64,000 bases of DNA from CAYJPA01 sp964371945 (GTDB lineage: Bacteria > Chloroflexota > Chloroflexia > Thermomicrobiales > UBA6265). Position 1 is the first letter of the stretch; each line of letters starts with the position of its first letter. Below are positions 8,729 through 17,756 of the stretch, piece after piece. The notes beneath the pieces are model-generated. The model saw only the letters and a program-made list of their open reading frames with translations, made no database searches and was not told the DNA's origin. Position numbers and translations under genes: made by a program. Location: positions 1 through 64,000 of the forward strand of contig CAYJPA010000020.1 of NCBI GenBank assembly GCA_964371945.1. Reading direction: 5' to 3'.

Positions 8729-8757
8729 TTGACCCAGACCTTGCCCCCGGGTAGACT
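8729..8757 (+). promoter_or_regulatory. sigma70-type promoter of the SRP RNA
   Basis: TTGACC (8729-8734) and TAGACT (8752-8757) are separated by 17 bp and lie immediately upstream of the RNA's 5' pairing arm. Five of six -35 positions and four of six -10 positions match consensus. Transcription would begin about 5-7 nt after the -10, which fits the start of the terminal helix at 8762. Confidence 0.75.
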
Positions 8758-8761
8758 TAGA

Positions 8762-9034
8762 TGTGGTCGTGCTAGATGGGGAGCTAGCGGTGCCCTGAAC
8801 CCGCAACCCGCTCTAGCGGGGTTGAATTCCCCTTCGAGGTCCGTCTTTGTGGGACTGCTTCCGTCACGTAGTGTTGATGGGTGGGTCCCGCGCGGCGAGG
8901 AACTGTGAACCAGGTCAGGACCGGAAGGTAGCAGCCTTAAGCAGAACTCCTTGGGTGACGCGGGACAGCCTGCCCGGAGCAAACGAACGGCGGCAAGCCG
9001 GAAAGGTGTGATCGACAAGGGGTGCACGGCCACA
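8762..9034 (+). ncRNA. ffs: signal recognition particle RNA, large bacterial type
   Basis: The sequence follows the Bacillus scRNA, not the short 4.5S form. The 5' Alu domain shows GTGCTAGATGGGGAGCTAGC followed by GGTGCCC and GGGGTTGAATTCCCC. The 3' S domain has the invariant apical loop with CAGGACCGGAAGGTAGCAGC near 8908-8927. The ends pair: TGTGGTCGTGC at 8762-8772 with GCACGGCCACA at 9024-9034, with one G-U. The RNA would be about 273 nt and binds Ffh for co-translational membrane targeting. It sits between a strong promoter and a rho-independent terminator as its own unit. Confidence 0.95.
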
Positions 9035-9053
9035 CTCTTCGCACACAAATGAG

Positions 9054-9080
9054 CCCGCTCCGATTGGAGCGGGTTTTTTT
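9054..9080 (+). terminator. rho-independent terminator of the SRP RNA
   Basis: A perfect 8-bp stem, CCCGCTCC / GGAGCGGG, closes a GATT loop at 9054-9073 and is followed by seven T residues at 9074-9080. It lies 20 nt past the terminal helix of the SRP RNA, so the primary transcript would need 3' trimming. Confidence 0.9.
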
Positions 9081-9150
9081 GATGGCGGGTCCCGGCGGGC
9101 GCAAAGTGCGGATCAGACACTTCCGGTCAGCCAACCGTTGCGCCGGACGG

Positions 9151-12100
9151 TCATCGAATTCGCTGCACCAATTCGGGCTGTGACAGATGGATGGCGTTGC
9201 AGACGTCCGAACGACCCTCATTGTCGATCAGCCATGACGCAACGTCGTCCGGCGGTGCAGGTGGAGCAAAGAGATAGCCTTGACCCCGGTCGCATCCTGC
9301 CGCAATTGCTAAGCTCAACTGCTCAATAGTTTCTACGCCTTCAGCATTAACCCGCAAGCCCAATGCGTGCGCCATCGCCGTAATCGCACCGATAACCACT
9401 CTCCTATCGTCACTAGTACCAAGGTCGCGAATGAAGGAGCGGTCAAGCTTCAACACTTCAGCATCAACGGTCCGAAGCGATGCAAGCGAGCTCGCGCCGG
9501 CGCCGAAGTCGTCAATTGCCAAACCAATCCCTCGAGACCTGATGGCACGCAGTACGTCCGAAGCTGCCAGCAATTCCTCGACGAGAACCTCCTCTGTAAT
9601 TTCGAGTCTCAGACATTCGGCCGGCAGTCCGAACTCGGCAAGCGCTGAATCGATCCGGGCAACCAATCCGGGAACACGCAAATCGCGTGCGGTCAAGTTG
9701 ACATTGACGCTAGCGGGAGCCCAGCGGCCAAGCTCCTTCCTCCAGGCTGAAAGCTGCCGGCATGCTTTTCGGGTCACCCAATCGGTGATCGTCGTGATGT
9801 ACCCGGTTTCTTCGGCTAGGTGAATAAACCTGGAAGGCGGAACCATGCCGCGAGTCGGGTGTTGCCATCTGGCAAGTGCCTCGACCGCGACCACTGCGCC
9901 GCTGTCTAGGTCCACCACCGGCTGGTAGTGAATGCTCAATTCACCACGGTTGAGCGCGTGTCGAAGGTCCGCCTCGAGAGCGATCCAATCAATCTCCGGA
10001 TCCGCGTCTCGTGGATCGAACACGACAATCGTGCCCCGGCCGACCCGCTTCGCTCGATACAGGGCGATATCCGCGGCTCGCAGAATCTCCTCTCCCCCGG
10101 AGTGATTTGGCGCGCTGATGGCGATACCGACGCTTGTTGCGGTATAGATCTCTCGACTATCGACAACAAGCGGATCGCGGAACGCGGAGATGATCCGCGC
10201 CGCGACTTCGCGCGCCATCGCCGGGGTAATACCCTCAAGCAGGATCGCGAACTCATCTCCGCCGAGCCGGGCCAACGTGTCGGCGTCTCTCAAGCAGTGG
10301 CCGATACGGTGCCCCACGGCCACAAGAATTCGATCCCCAAACGCATGACCAAGCCCATCGTTGATGACCTTGAAGCGATCTAGGTCGAGCATCAGAACCG
10401 CGATCGATTCACCACGACGACCGGCGACTGAAAAGGCATGCTCTAGCCTGTCGGAAAAGAGCGTGCGGTTGGGCAGGCCCGTCAGCGCGTCGTGGAATGC
10501 CTGATGAGCCAATCGCGCTTCGAACTCTTTGCGCTCGCTGAGGTCGACTGAAACACCTACCCGACCAATCGATTCTCCACGGTTATCAGTGAGCGGAGCG
10601 ACACTCAATTGAACCGAGAGAAGCGACTCATCCTTTCGCCGCACTAAAATCTCTCCTTCCCAATTCTGCCCCGATCTCAACTGTTCGACAGTTTCCAGAC
10701 CTATTCCAGTGCCTTCAGAGCCCGCGACTAACTCGCCGATGTTTCGGCCGACCGCTTCGTCCTTCTGCCATCCGTACAGTGTGGTCGCGTGTCGATTCCA
10801 ATGCGTTACCCGACCCAGGTCATCAGTTGCAATGACCGCCGCCGCGACTTGGTCCAGTAGATCCGCTTGGAATCGCACCGCTTCCTGGGCTCGATCCGCA
10901 CGGATTGTGATTCCGGCCAGATGCCCCGCTTCCACTACTTGAGCCATTTCCTCCGGTTTCGGAGCTCTCACCGACTTGTGAAACACCGCGAATGTACCCA
11001 AAACGGCGCCGTCGACACCGTCCAGAATCGGAACCGACCATGAAGAGCGAAGATCATAAGCAAGTGCGAGGTCGACGCAATTCGCCCAAAGCGGATCGGT
11101 GGCGATGTCGGCGCTTACGACGGGTTCCCGCGAAAAGGCCGCCGCTCCGCACGAGCCAGTTTTGAGGCCGGGCGCCACACCTCGCTGCTCAGCGATCGTC
11201 AGTAGGAACCCGGGCGGCATGGTCGGGCCGGTGAACGAGACCAGATTTCCGGTGCCTCGATCGATCAGCATCACGTAACAGTGACCACCCGCGAGCGATT
11301 CTTCCAGCAGATAGCAGATTTCGGCAAGTGCCTTTTCGAGCGTCCCGCCTTCGGCCATGAGTGCGAGTACGCGATTCCGACCGGAAAGCGCGTGCTCGGC
11401 CATTGTGCGCTCGGTCACATCGCGGACGAGACAAAGGCCGCCGACAATTTCACCCGTGGCCTCTCGAAGCGGTGAATAGTGAGACTCAAAGTAGCGCACC
11501 AATCCCGTGTCCGGCATCCTGTTCGGCTGGACCCGAGCCACACTGTGCTCCCCTCGCAGGCTGGCCGGGTAGAGCGCGTCTTCTCCTGTCTCACGAAGGA
11601 AGGGAAAGAGGTCGAACGCGTTCTTGCCCAAGACCTGATCTTTGCTCAACCCCGTCGTTCGTTCCATCGCGGGATTCCAGACCGTGAATGAGCATTCGCG
11701 GTCGAACGCAAAGATCCCGTCGTATCCGCTGTCGATGACCGCGGTGCTAAACGCCTGCGTACGGCGAAGTCCGTTTTCGGCGTCCGTGCGATCGGTCACG
11801 TCACGTGCGTTGGCCACGATTCCAAGGACCGCCGGATCAGAGAGCCTATTCGTGGCTGTTACTTCAAACAGGCGCCACGAACCGTCTCGGTGTCTCAATC
11901 GCACATTGACCGTTCGCGAGCTATTAGGCGTTTTTGCCAGGCGTACGAACTCGATACGGAGCATTCTGGAGTCTTCTGGATGCACCAGCGTCATGGCACT
12001 GCGATTGACCCAGGCTAAGGGCTCCTCACCGAGCATCTGCAGCAATGCCGGACTCGCGTAACGCAATGTACCGTCGGGATCGTAGATAGTGATGATATCG

Positions 12101-13083
12101 GACGAGTGTTCGACAAGCGCGCGGAAATGACGCTCGTTCCGATCGACAATCTTGATAGTTTCCCATAAGCGCATGAATACCAAAATGACAAGCAAGGTGG
12201 TGGCGCCTGCAATTATAGGCAGGTCCAGTGACCCATCGTGGATTGGCGCAACCAACCATACGGCCGGCCCAGCAAGGGCGGCCGTCGCCAAAAATGCGAG
12301 CCTGCGTTTTGTCACCATGAATCGCAGGGTCGGGTCTTGAGAGCTCGAAAACTTGTGGTCGAAATGAAGCGCCGCGGAACCCCAGAGGATCGAGGCTGCC
12401 ATCCAGCCGATGTCCATCAATCCGCCGCCGACATACGAGTCGTCGAGGACTGCCCGAGCATATGCAATATCGGCGGATACCCCGGCAATGATCGCCGCAG
12501 TAAACAACAGGCCCGTCGAAGTCCTCAGGCCAGGCGTCAGCCAGATCAGCGCCACGACAGCAACCAGCGGGATATCCATCGCCGGATACCCGGCGGAAAC
12601 GAGCCGTTCCAACCATGGAATCGTCCCGTCTTCAAGGTACGGGTGTAAGAAGAAAGCCCAAGTGACGACGGCGTAACCAATTCCAAGAATCGCAACGTCG
12701 ATGAGATCAGTTCGCGATGGCTTTCTCGCGAGACAATAAATCAGTACGGCAAGCGCGACTAATGGGTATCCACCGAGATAAAGTGCATCAGCAAGCGAGG
12801 GATAAGGGGCTTCCGCCAGTAAAACGTGTTCGTAGACAGTCCAAATAACATCGCCGCTTACGGTTGCGACCAACCCCAGGGCGAGCACAAACCAGGCGAC
12901 TCGCGCGCCGCGTGGCTGTCGAAATGCTCCAACGAAAACCGCGACGGCCGCGGAACCATTGACAAACGCATAGAGCAAGTCCTGGGCGAGTTTGTCGCTG
13001 GCGAGGAACACGCCAATGAGACTCAGTCCAAAGGCGGCATAGAGACCAGCGGGGGACTTTGTGAGTTTTGAAAATTGATACAT
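9151..13083 (-). CDS. membrane PAS/GAF/GGDEF/EAL cyclic-di-GMP enzyme
   Basis: Large sensor of 1310 residues. About residues 1-300 form a multi-pass membrane region of roughly nine hydrophobic segments. Then come PAS (about 311-411), PAS (444-544), GAF (560-660), PAS (744-844), GGDEF (860-1020) and EAL (1030-1290). The cyclase motif GGDEF is intact, with an upstream RDAD that fits the RxxD inhibitory site. The phosphodiesterase domain keeps EALARW and DDFGAGASSL. It should make and/or degrade c-di-GMP in response to membrane, redox or ligand cues. The ATG at 13083 is chosen because the 15 codons before it look non-native and the membrane segment starts shortly after. Confidence 0.9.
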   Translation of the reverse strand: MYQFSKLTKSPAGLYAAFGLSLIGVFLASDKLAQDLLYAFVNGSAAVAVFVGAFRQPRGARVAWFVLALGLVATVSGDVIWTVYEHVLLAEAPYPSLADALYLGGYPLVALAVLIYCLARKPSRTDLIDVAILGIGYAVVTWAFFLHPYLEDGTIPWLERLVSAGYPAMDIPLVAVVALIWLTPGLRTSTGLLFTAAIIAGVSADIAYARAVLDDSYVGGGLMDIGWMAASILWGSAALHFDHKFSSSQDPTLRFMVTKRRLAFLATAALAGPAVWLVAPIHDGSLDLPIIAGATTLLVILVFMRLWETIKIVDRNERHFRALVEHSSDIITIYDPDGTLRYASPALLQMLGEEPLAWVNRSAMTLVHPEDSRMLRIEFVRLAKTPNSSRTVNVRLRHRDGSWRLFEVTATNRLSDPAVLGIVANARDVTDRTDAENGLRRTQAFSTAVIDSGYDGIFAFDRECSFTVWNPAMERTTGLSKDQVLGKNAFDLFPFLRETGEDALYPASLRGEHSVARVQPNRMPDTGLVRYFESHYSPLREATGEIVGGLCLVRDVTERTMAEHALSGRNRVLALMAEGGTLEKALAEICYLLEESLAGGHCYVMLIDRGTGNLVSFTGPTMPPGFLLTIAEQRGVAPGLKTGSCGAAAFSREPVVSADIATDPLWANCVDLALAYDLRSSWSVPILDGVDGAVLGTFAVFHKSVRAPKPEEMAQVVEAGHLAGITIRADRAQEAVRFQADLLDQVAAAVIATDDLGRVTHWNRHATTLYGWQKDEAVGRNIGELVAGSEGTGIGLETVEQLRSGQNWEGEILVRRKDESLLSVQLSVAPLTDNRGESIGRVGVSVDLSERKEFEARLAHQAFHDALTGLPNRTLFSDRLEHAFSVAGRRGESIAVLMLDLDRFKVINDGLGHAFGDRILVAVGHRIGHCLRDADTLARLGGDEFAILLEGITPAMAREVAARIISAFRDPLVVDSREIYTATSVGIAISAPNHSGGEEILRAADIALYRAKRVGRGTIVVFDPRDADPEIDWIALEADLRHALNRGELSIHYQPVVDLDSGAVVAVEALARWQHPTRGMVPPSRFIHLAEETGYITTITDWVTRKACRQLSAWRKELGRWAPASVNVNLTARDLRVPGLVARIDSALAEFGLPAECLRLEITEEVLVEELLAASDVLRAIRSRGIGLAIDDFGAGASSLASLRTVDAEVLKLDRSFIRDLGTSDDRRVVIGAITAMAHALGLRVNAEGVETIEQLSLAIAAGCDRGQGYLFAPPAPPDDVASWLIDNEGRSDVCNAIHLSQPELVQRIR

Positions 13084-13237
13084 AAATGAATCTCTGACAC
13101 AAGGAAACGACACACGAACCCTGGCCACACTGTCTGTGTCAGCAGCTAACTATCAATTGCAAAAGAGGGGTACAGTGAAAAGGGGCCGAATAGTCCTGAG
13201 ATGCTCGCAATCCCTCACGACGGGGACGCTGCCGCGC

Positions 13238-13708
13238 TTAGCGCCGGCGCTTTTTTACCGGCCGAGCGGCGGAGGGGAAAGCTGTCGCTCCTGCAGCAGC
13301 GGTTCTCATGTATTGCTGCTTCCGCTTTTGCTCCTCGAATGCCTTCATGGCTCCTGTGTATTTTTGCTGATACTCATAGATCATGAAAGCGCCAACCGCG
13401 AAGAGCGCGAAGATGCAGAGCCACATCCAGATTCGCATTTCAAACGTCAATAAGGTGATTTGAAGCGCCCTGATCCCAAAGAAGAAGAGGCCGAAACCGA
13501 AGATCGTGACCAAGAATGCGGACCATCGCCGAGCCATCTTATGGAGAACTGGATTCGGAAAGAGCTTTCTCGCGGCGCCATTGTAGACAATGATCGAAGC
13601 AATAAACCCTAGCCCGAACATGGTCAGATAAAGCACGGCAAAGGGTCCAAAGACTTCGTTCTCACCGGGCCGCGTGGTCAGGTAGTCCCACGAAAATGGG
13701 TTGTCCAT
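13238..13708 (-). CDS. small three-helix membrane protein, unknown function
   Basis: The 156-residue protein has three strong hydrophobic segments at roughly residues 22-45, 62-86 and 90-110. A basic, Gln/Lys-rich cytoplasmic tail follows, with a KAFEEQKRKQQ helix and an RPVKKRRR terminus. It begins with a short polar segment (NPFSWDYLTTRPGENE). It lies downstream of sdhB on the same strand with a 95-bp gap. The position tempts one to call it a succinate dehydrogenase anchor, but no conserved haem-ligand His sits in a membrane segment and SdhC motifs are absent. Function unknown. Confidence 0.6.
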   Translation of the reverse strand: MDNPFSWDYLTTRPGENEVFGPFAVLYLTMFGLGFIASIIVYNGAARKLFPNPVLHKMARRWSAFLVTIFGFGLFFFGIRALQITLLTFEMRIWMWLCIFALFAVGAFMIYEYQQKYTGAMKAFEEQKRKQQYMRTAAAGATAFPSAARPVKKRRR

Positions 13709-13803
13709 ACACTCTTGTTCCTATCACTGAACCGATCGTGATCAGGTCAGCAGTATAGCGCCCGAAAGGGGACGAAACCCATCGTACCTCGGCCGGGTCT
13801 CAG

Positions 13804-14526
13804 CTACAGGCTGTTGAACACGAGTGCTCGTTTGACTTCTTCGATTGCCTTCGTGATCTCGATGCCACGTGGGCAAGCATCGGTGCAGTTGAAGATCGTA
13901 CGGCAACGCCACACGCCCGATCCCTGATTCAAAATTCTCAGGCGCTCTGGAGCTCCTTGATCGCGACTGTCAAAAATAAAGCGGTGCGCGTTCACGATCG
14001 CGGCTGGACCGACGAAATCGTCATTCGTCCACGTAACCGGGCAGGCGGTTGTGCATGCGGCGCAGAGGATGCACTTCGTCGTGTCTTCGAACTTGTCACG
14101 TTCCTCAGGCGATTGGAACCGCTCCCGATCAGGAGGACCGTCGTCGGCAATCAAGTACGGCTTAACCGACTTGTAAGCGTCGAAAAACTTGTCCATATCA
14201 ACCACGAGGTCTTTGATCACGCCGAATCCGATGAGCGGCTCGATCGTGACTCGCTTGCCCAACTCGCCCATCATGACTTTGCAGGCGAGCCGATTGCGGC
14301 CATTGATCCGCATCGCGTCTGAACCGCAGATCCCGTGCGCGCATGACCGGCGAAACGTCAGTGTGCCGTCCTCCTGCCATTTGATCTGGTTCAGCGCGTC
14401 GAGGACTCGATCGGTCGGTTCGACTTCGACTGAATACTCTCTGAAAGATGGCTTGACGTCTGTATCCGGGTTGTAGCGCTTGATGCGAAGCGTGACTTCC
14501 ACCGTTCTGCCTCCAATATCCGGCAT
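13804..14526 (-). CDS. sdhB: succinate dehydrogenase/fumarate reductase iron-sulfur subunit
   Basis: The 240-residue protein carries the three iron-sulfur centres of SdhB/FrdB. The N-terminal 2Fe-2S ferredoxin domain has CAHGICGSDAMRING and a later Cys in NRLACK. The C-terminal domain has CILCAACTTACP and CTDACPRGIEI for the 4Fe-4S and 3Fe-4S clusters. It passes electrons from the SdhA flavin towards quinone. It follows sdhA after 9 bp on the same strand, so they are co-transcribed. The membrane anchor genes expected beside it are not recognisable in this window. Confidence 0.93.
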   Translation of the reverse strand: MPDIGGRTVEVTLRIKRYNPDTDVKPSFREYSVEVEPTDRVLDALNQIKWQEDGTLTFRRSCAHGICGSDAMRINGRNRLACKVMMGELGKRVTIEPLIGFGVIKDLVVDMDKFFDAYKSVKPYLIADDGPPDRERFQSPEERDKFEDTTKCILCAACTTACPVTWTNDDFVGPAAIVNAHRFIFDSRDQGAPERLRILNQGSGVWRCRTIFNCTDACPRGIEITKAIEEVKRALVFNSL

Positions 14527-14535
14527 CGCCGGTGG

Positions 14536-16266
<1,731 letters not shown>

Positions 16267-16359
16267 GCCGGGTTCCTCCAATAGCTCGATTCGCTGAGCG
16301 AGTACCTGTTGGATCACGGGCGAATCGATCTGGTGCGCCCGATGGCTTCCAACGGCGCA

Positions 16360-16388
16360 AACCTATCCGTCGTTGAGATAGGTGTCAA
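16360..16388 (-). promoter_or_regulatory. sigma70-type promoter for sdhAB
   Basis: On the minus strand, a perfect TTGACA (16388-16383) and TAGGTT (16365-16360) are spaced by exactly 17 bp, 94 bp upstream of the sdhA start. It is among the strongest-looking promoters in the window, as expected for a respiratory operon. Confidence 0.7.
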
Positions 16389-16536
16389 GGGCGACCGCAT
16401 TCGCCTCGATCAAGTATCGTTTTGCAATCTGAAGCGATACGTCCGAACGAGGCGGGGCGTGCCGTGGGGTATACTCTTGCGCGGTCTCCAGCACTGGCGA
16501 CGCCTAGAACAATCCTTGATTCAATGAAAGGGACTC

Positions 16537-17721
16537 ATGTTGACGCGCAGCGACAGCCGCACCGCGCATCCGAGTGCGACGCGGTTGCAGCGCATCCGTG
16601 AGATTGTTCCAGATCATGTCGAGCGCGCCATCAGCCGCGCGATCGAGATTGTCCGGGTCGCCGCCCCAACCAACGACGAAATGGACCGGGCGACATTCGT
16701 TGCGACTCTCTTCGAGCGAATCGGCGTCGACGACGTTCAGATCGATGATATCGGTGATGTGGTCGCGCGGATTCCTGGACGTGATCGTTCCAAATCCGTT
16801 CTGATCGCCGCGCATATCGATACGGTTTTTCCGCGGGCAACCCGGATCGAAGTCATCGAGCGCCCTGATCGCGTCTACGCGCCGGGTATTGGCGACAACT
16901 GCCTTGGCGTTTCCAGCGTGATGGCGGTGACTGAGATTCTGTCAGCGATCGGTGAAGTTCCGGCCGTCGATCTGCTGCTGACCGGCAATGTTGGGGAGGA
17001 GGGTCTTGGAAATCTGCGCGGCATGAGAGCGATCATGGATGCTCACCCGGAGATCGCGGCGGTGATTGCGGTCGAGGGACACAACCTCGGCAGGGTGACG
17101 CACGTCGCGGTCGGCAGCCGGAGATTGCGCATCCATGTCTCGGGACCCGGCGGTCATAGCTGGGGTGACTTCGGCAATGCAAGCGCGATAAGCGCGGCGG
17201 CCGAGATCATCCATGAACTGAACCGGATCACGCTTCCACATTCACCGAAAACGACCCTGAACGTCGGTACGATCAAAGGTGGGATTTCAATTAACACCAT
17301 TGCTCCAACGGCAACCTTCGATTTGGATCTCAGGAGCGTTGAAGAGTTCGCTTTGGTCCGGCTCGCCGAGCGGGCCGAGCGAGTGATTCGTGGACACCGA
17401 ACCGATATCACGACAGAAATCGAAGTCATCGGCGAGCGACCCGCGGGCTTCGTCGCGACCGATAGTCCGATCGTTCGCCACGCCGTCGAAGTTCTGGAAG
17501 AACTAGGCGTGCAGCCAGCCGGCGATGCATCATCGACCGACGCGAATATCGCCATCGGCCGGGGCATCCCCGCCGTCTGCATCGGACTAACGACGGGTGG
17601 AAACGTTCATCGCGAGGACGAATACATCGACACCGCGCCGATCGAAAAAGGTTTGAGTCAACTCGTTGAGCTGGCGCTCTCGGTCGCGGCCGATGTCGCT
17701 TCCGGCGAGATCCGCGCATAA
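16537..17721 (+). CDS. M20 family metallopeptidase
   Basis: Di-zinc aminoacylase/peptidase of 394 residues. Metal ligands and catalytic residues appear in order: AHIDTVF, GIGDNCLGVSSV, GNVGEEGLGN (catalytic Glu followed by a metal Glu) and the C-terminal HREDEYID. The lid/dimerisation domain begins with a VAVGSRRLRIHVSGPGGHSWGD-type segment at about 190-210. It resembles tripeptidase/dipeptidase-like M20 members that cleave short peptides or N-acyl amino acids. There is no signal peptide, so it is cytoplasmic. The ATG at 16537 has AAGGGA upstream. It runs divergently from sdhA and is followed by the helicase gene after 35 bp. Confidence 0.85.
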   Translation: MLTRSDSRTAHPSATRLQRIREIVPDHVERAISRAIEIVRVAAPTNDEMDRATFVATLFERIGVDDVQIDDIGDVVARIPGRDRSKSVLIAAHIDTVFPRATRIEVIERPDRVYAPGIGDNCLGVSSVMAVTEILSAIGEVPAVDLLLTGNVGEEGLGNLRGMRAIMDAHPEIAAVIAVEGHNLGRVTHVAVGSRRLRIHVSGPGGHSWGDFGNASAISAAAEIIHELNRITLPHSPKTTLNVGTIKGGISINTIAPTATFDLDLRSVEEFALVRLAERAERVIRGHRTDITTEIEVIGERPAGFVATDSPIVRHAVEVLEELGVQPAGDASSTDANIAIGRGIPAVCIGLTTGGNVHREDEYIDTAPIEKGLSQLVELALSVAADVASGEIRA

Positions 17722-17756
17722 CCGCTCGAGTCGATTAGCACCCTGACAGGACACTC

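Noticed and set aside
13238..13708. SdhC or SdhD membrane anchor
   Set aside because: Position is suggestive, but no conserved haem-ligand His or quinone motif in the membrane helices.
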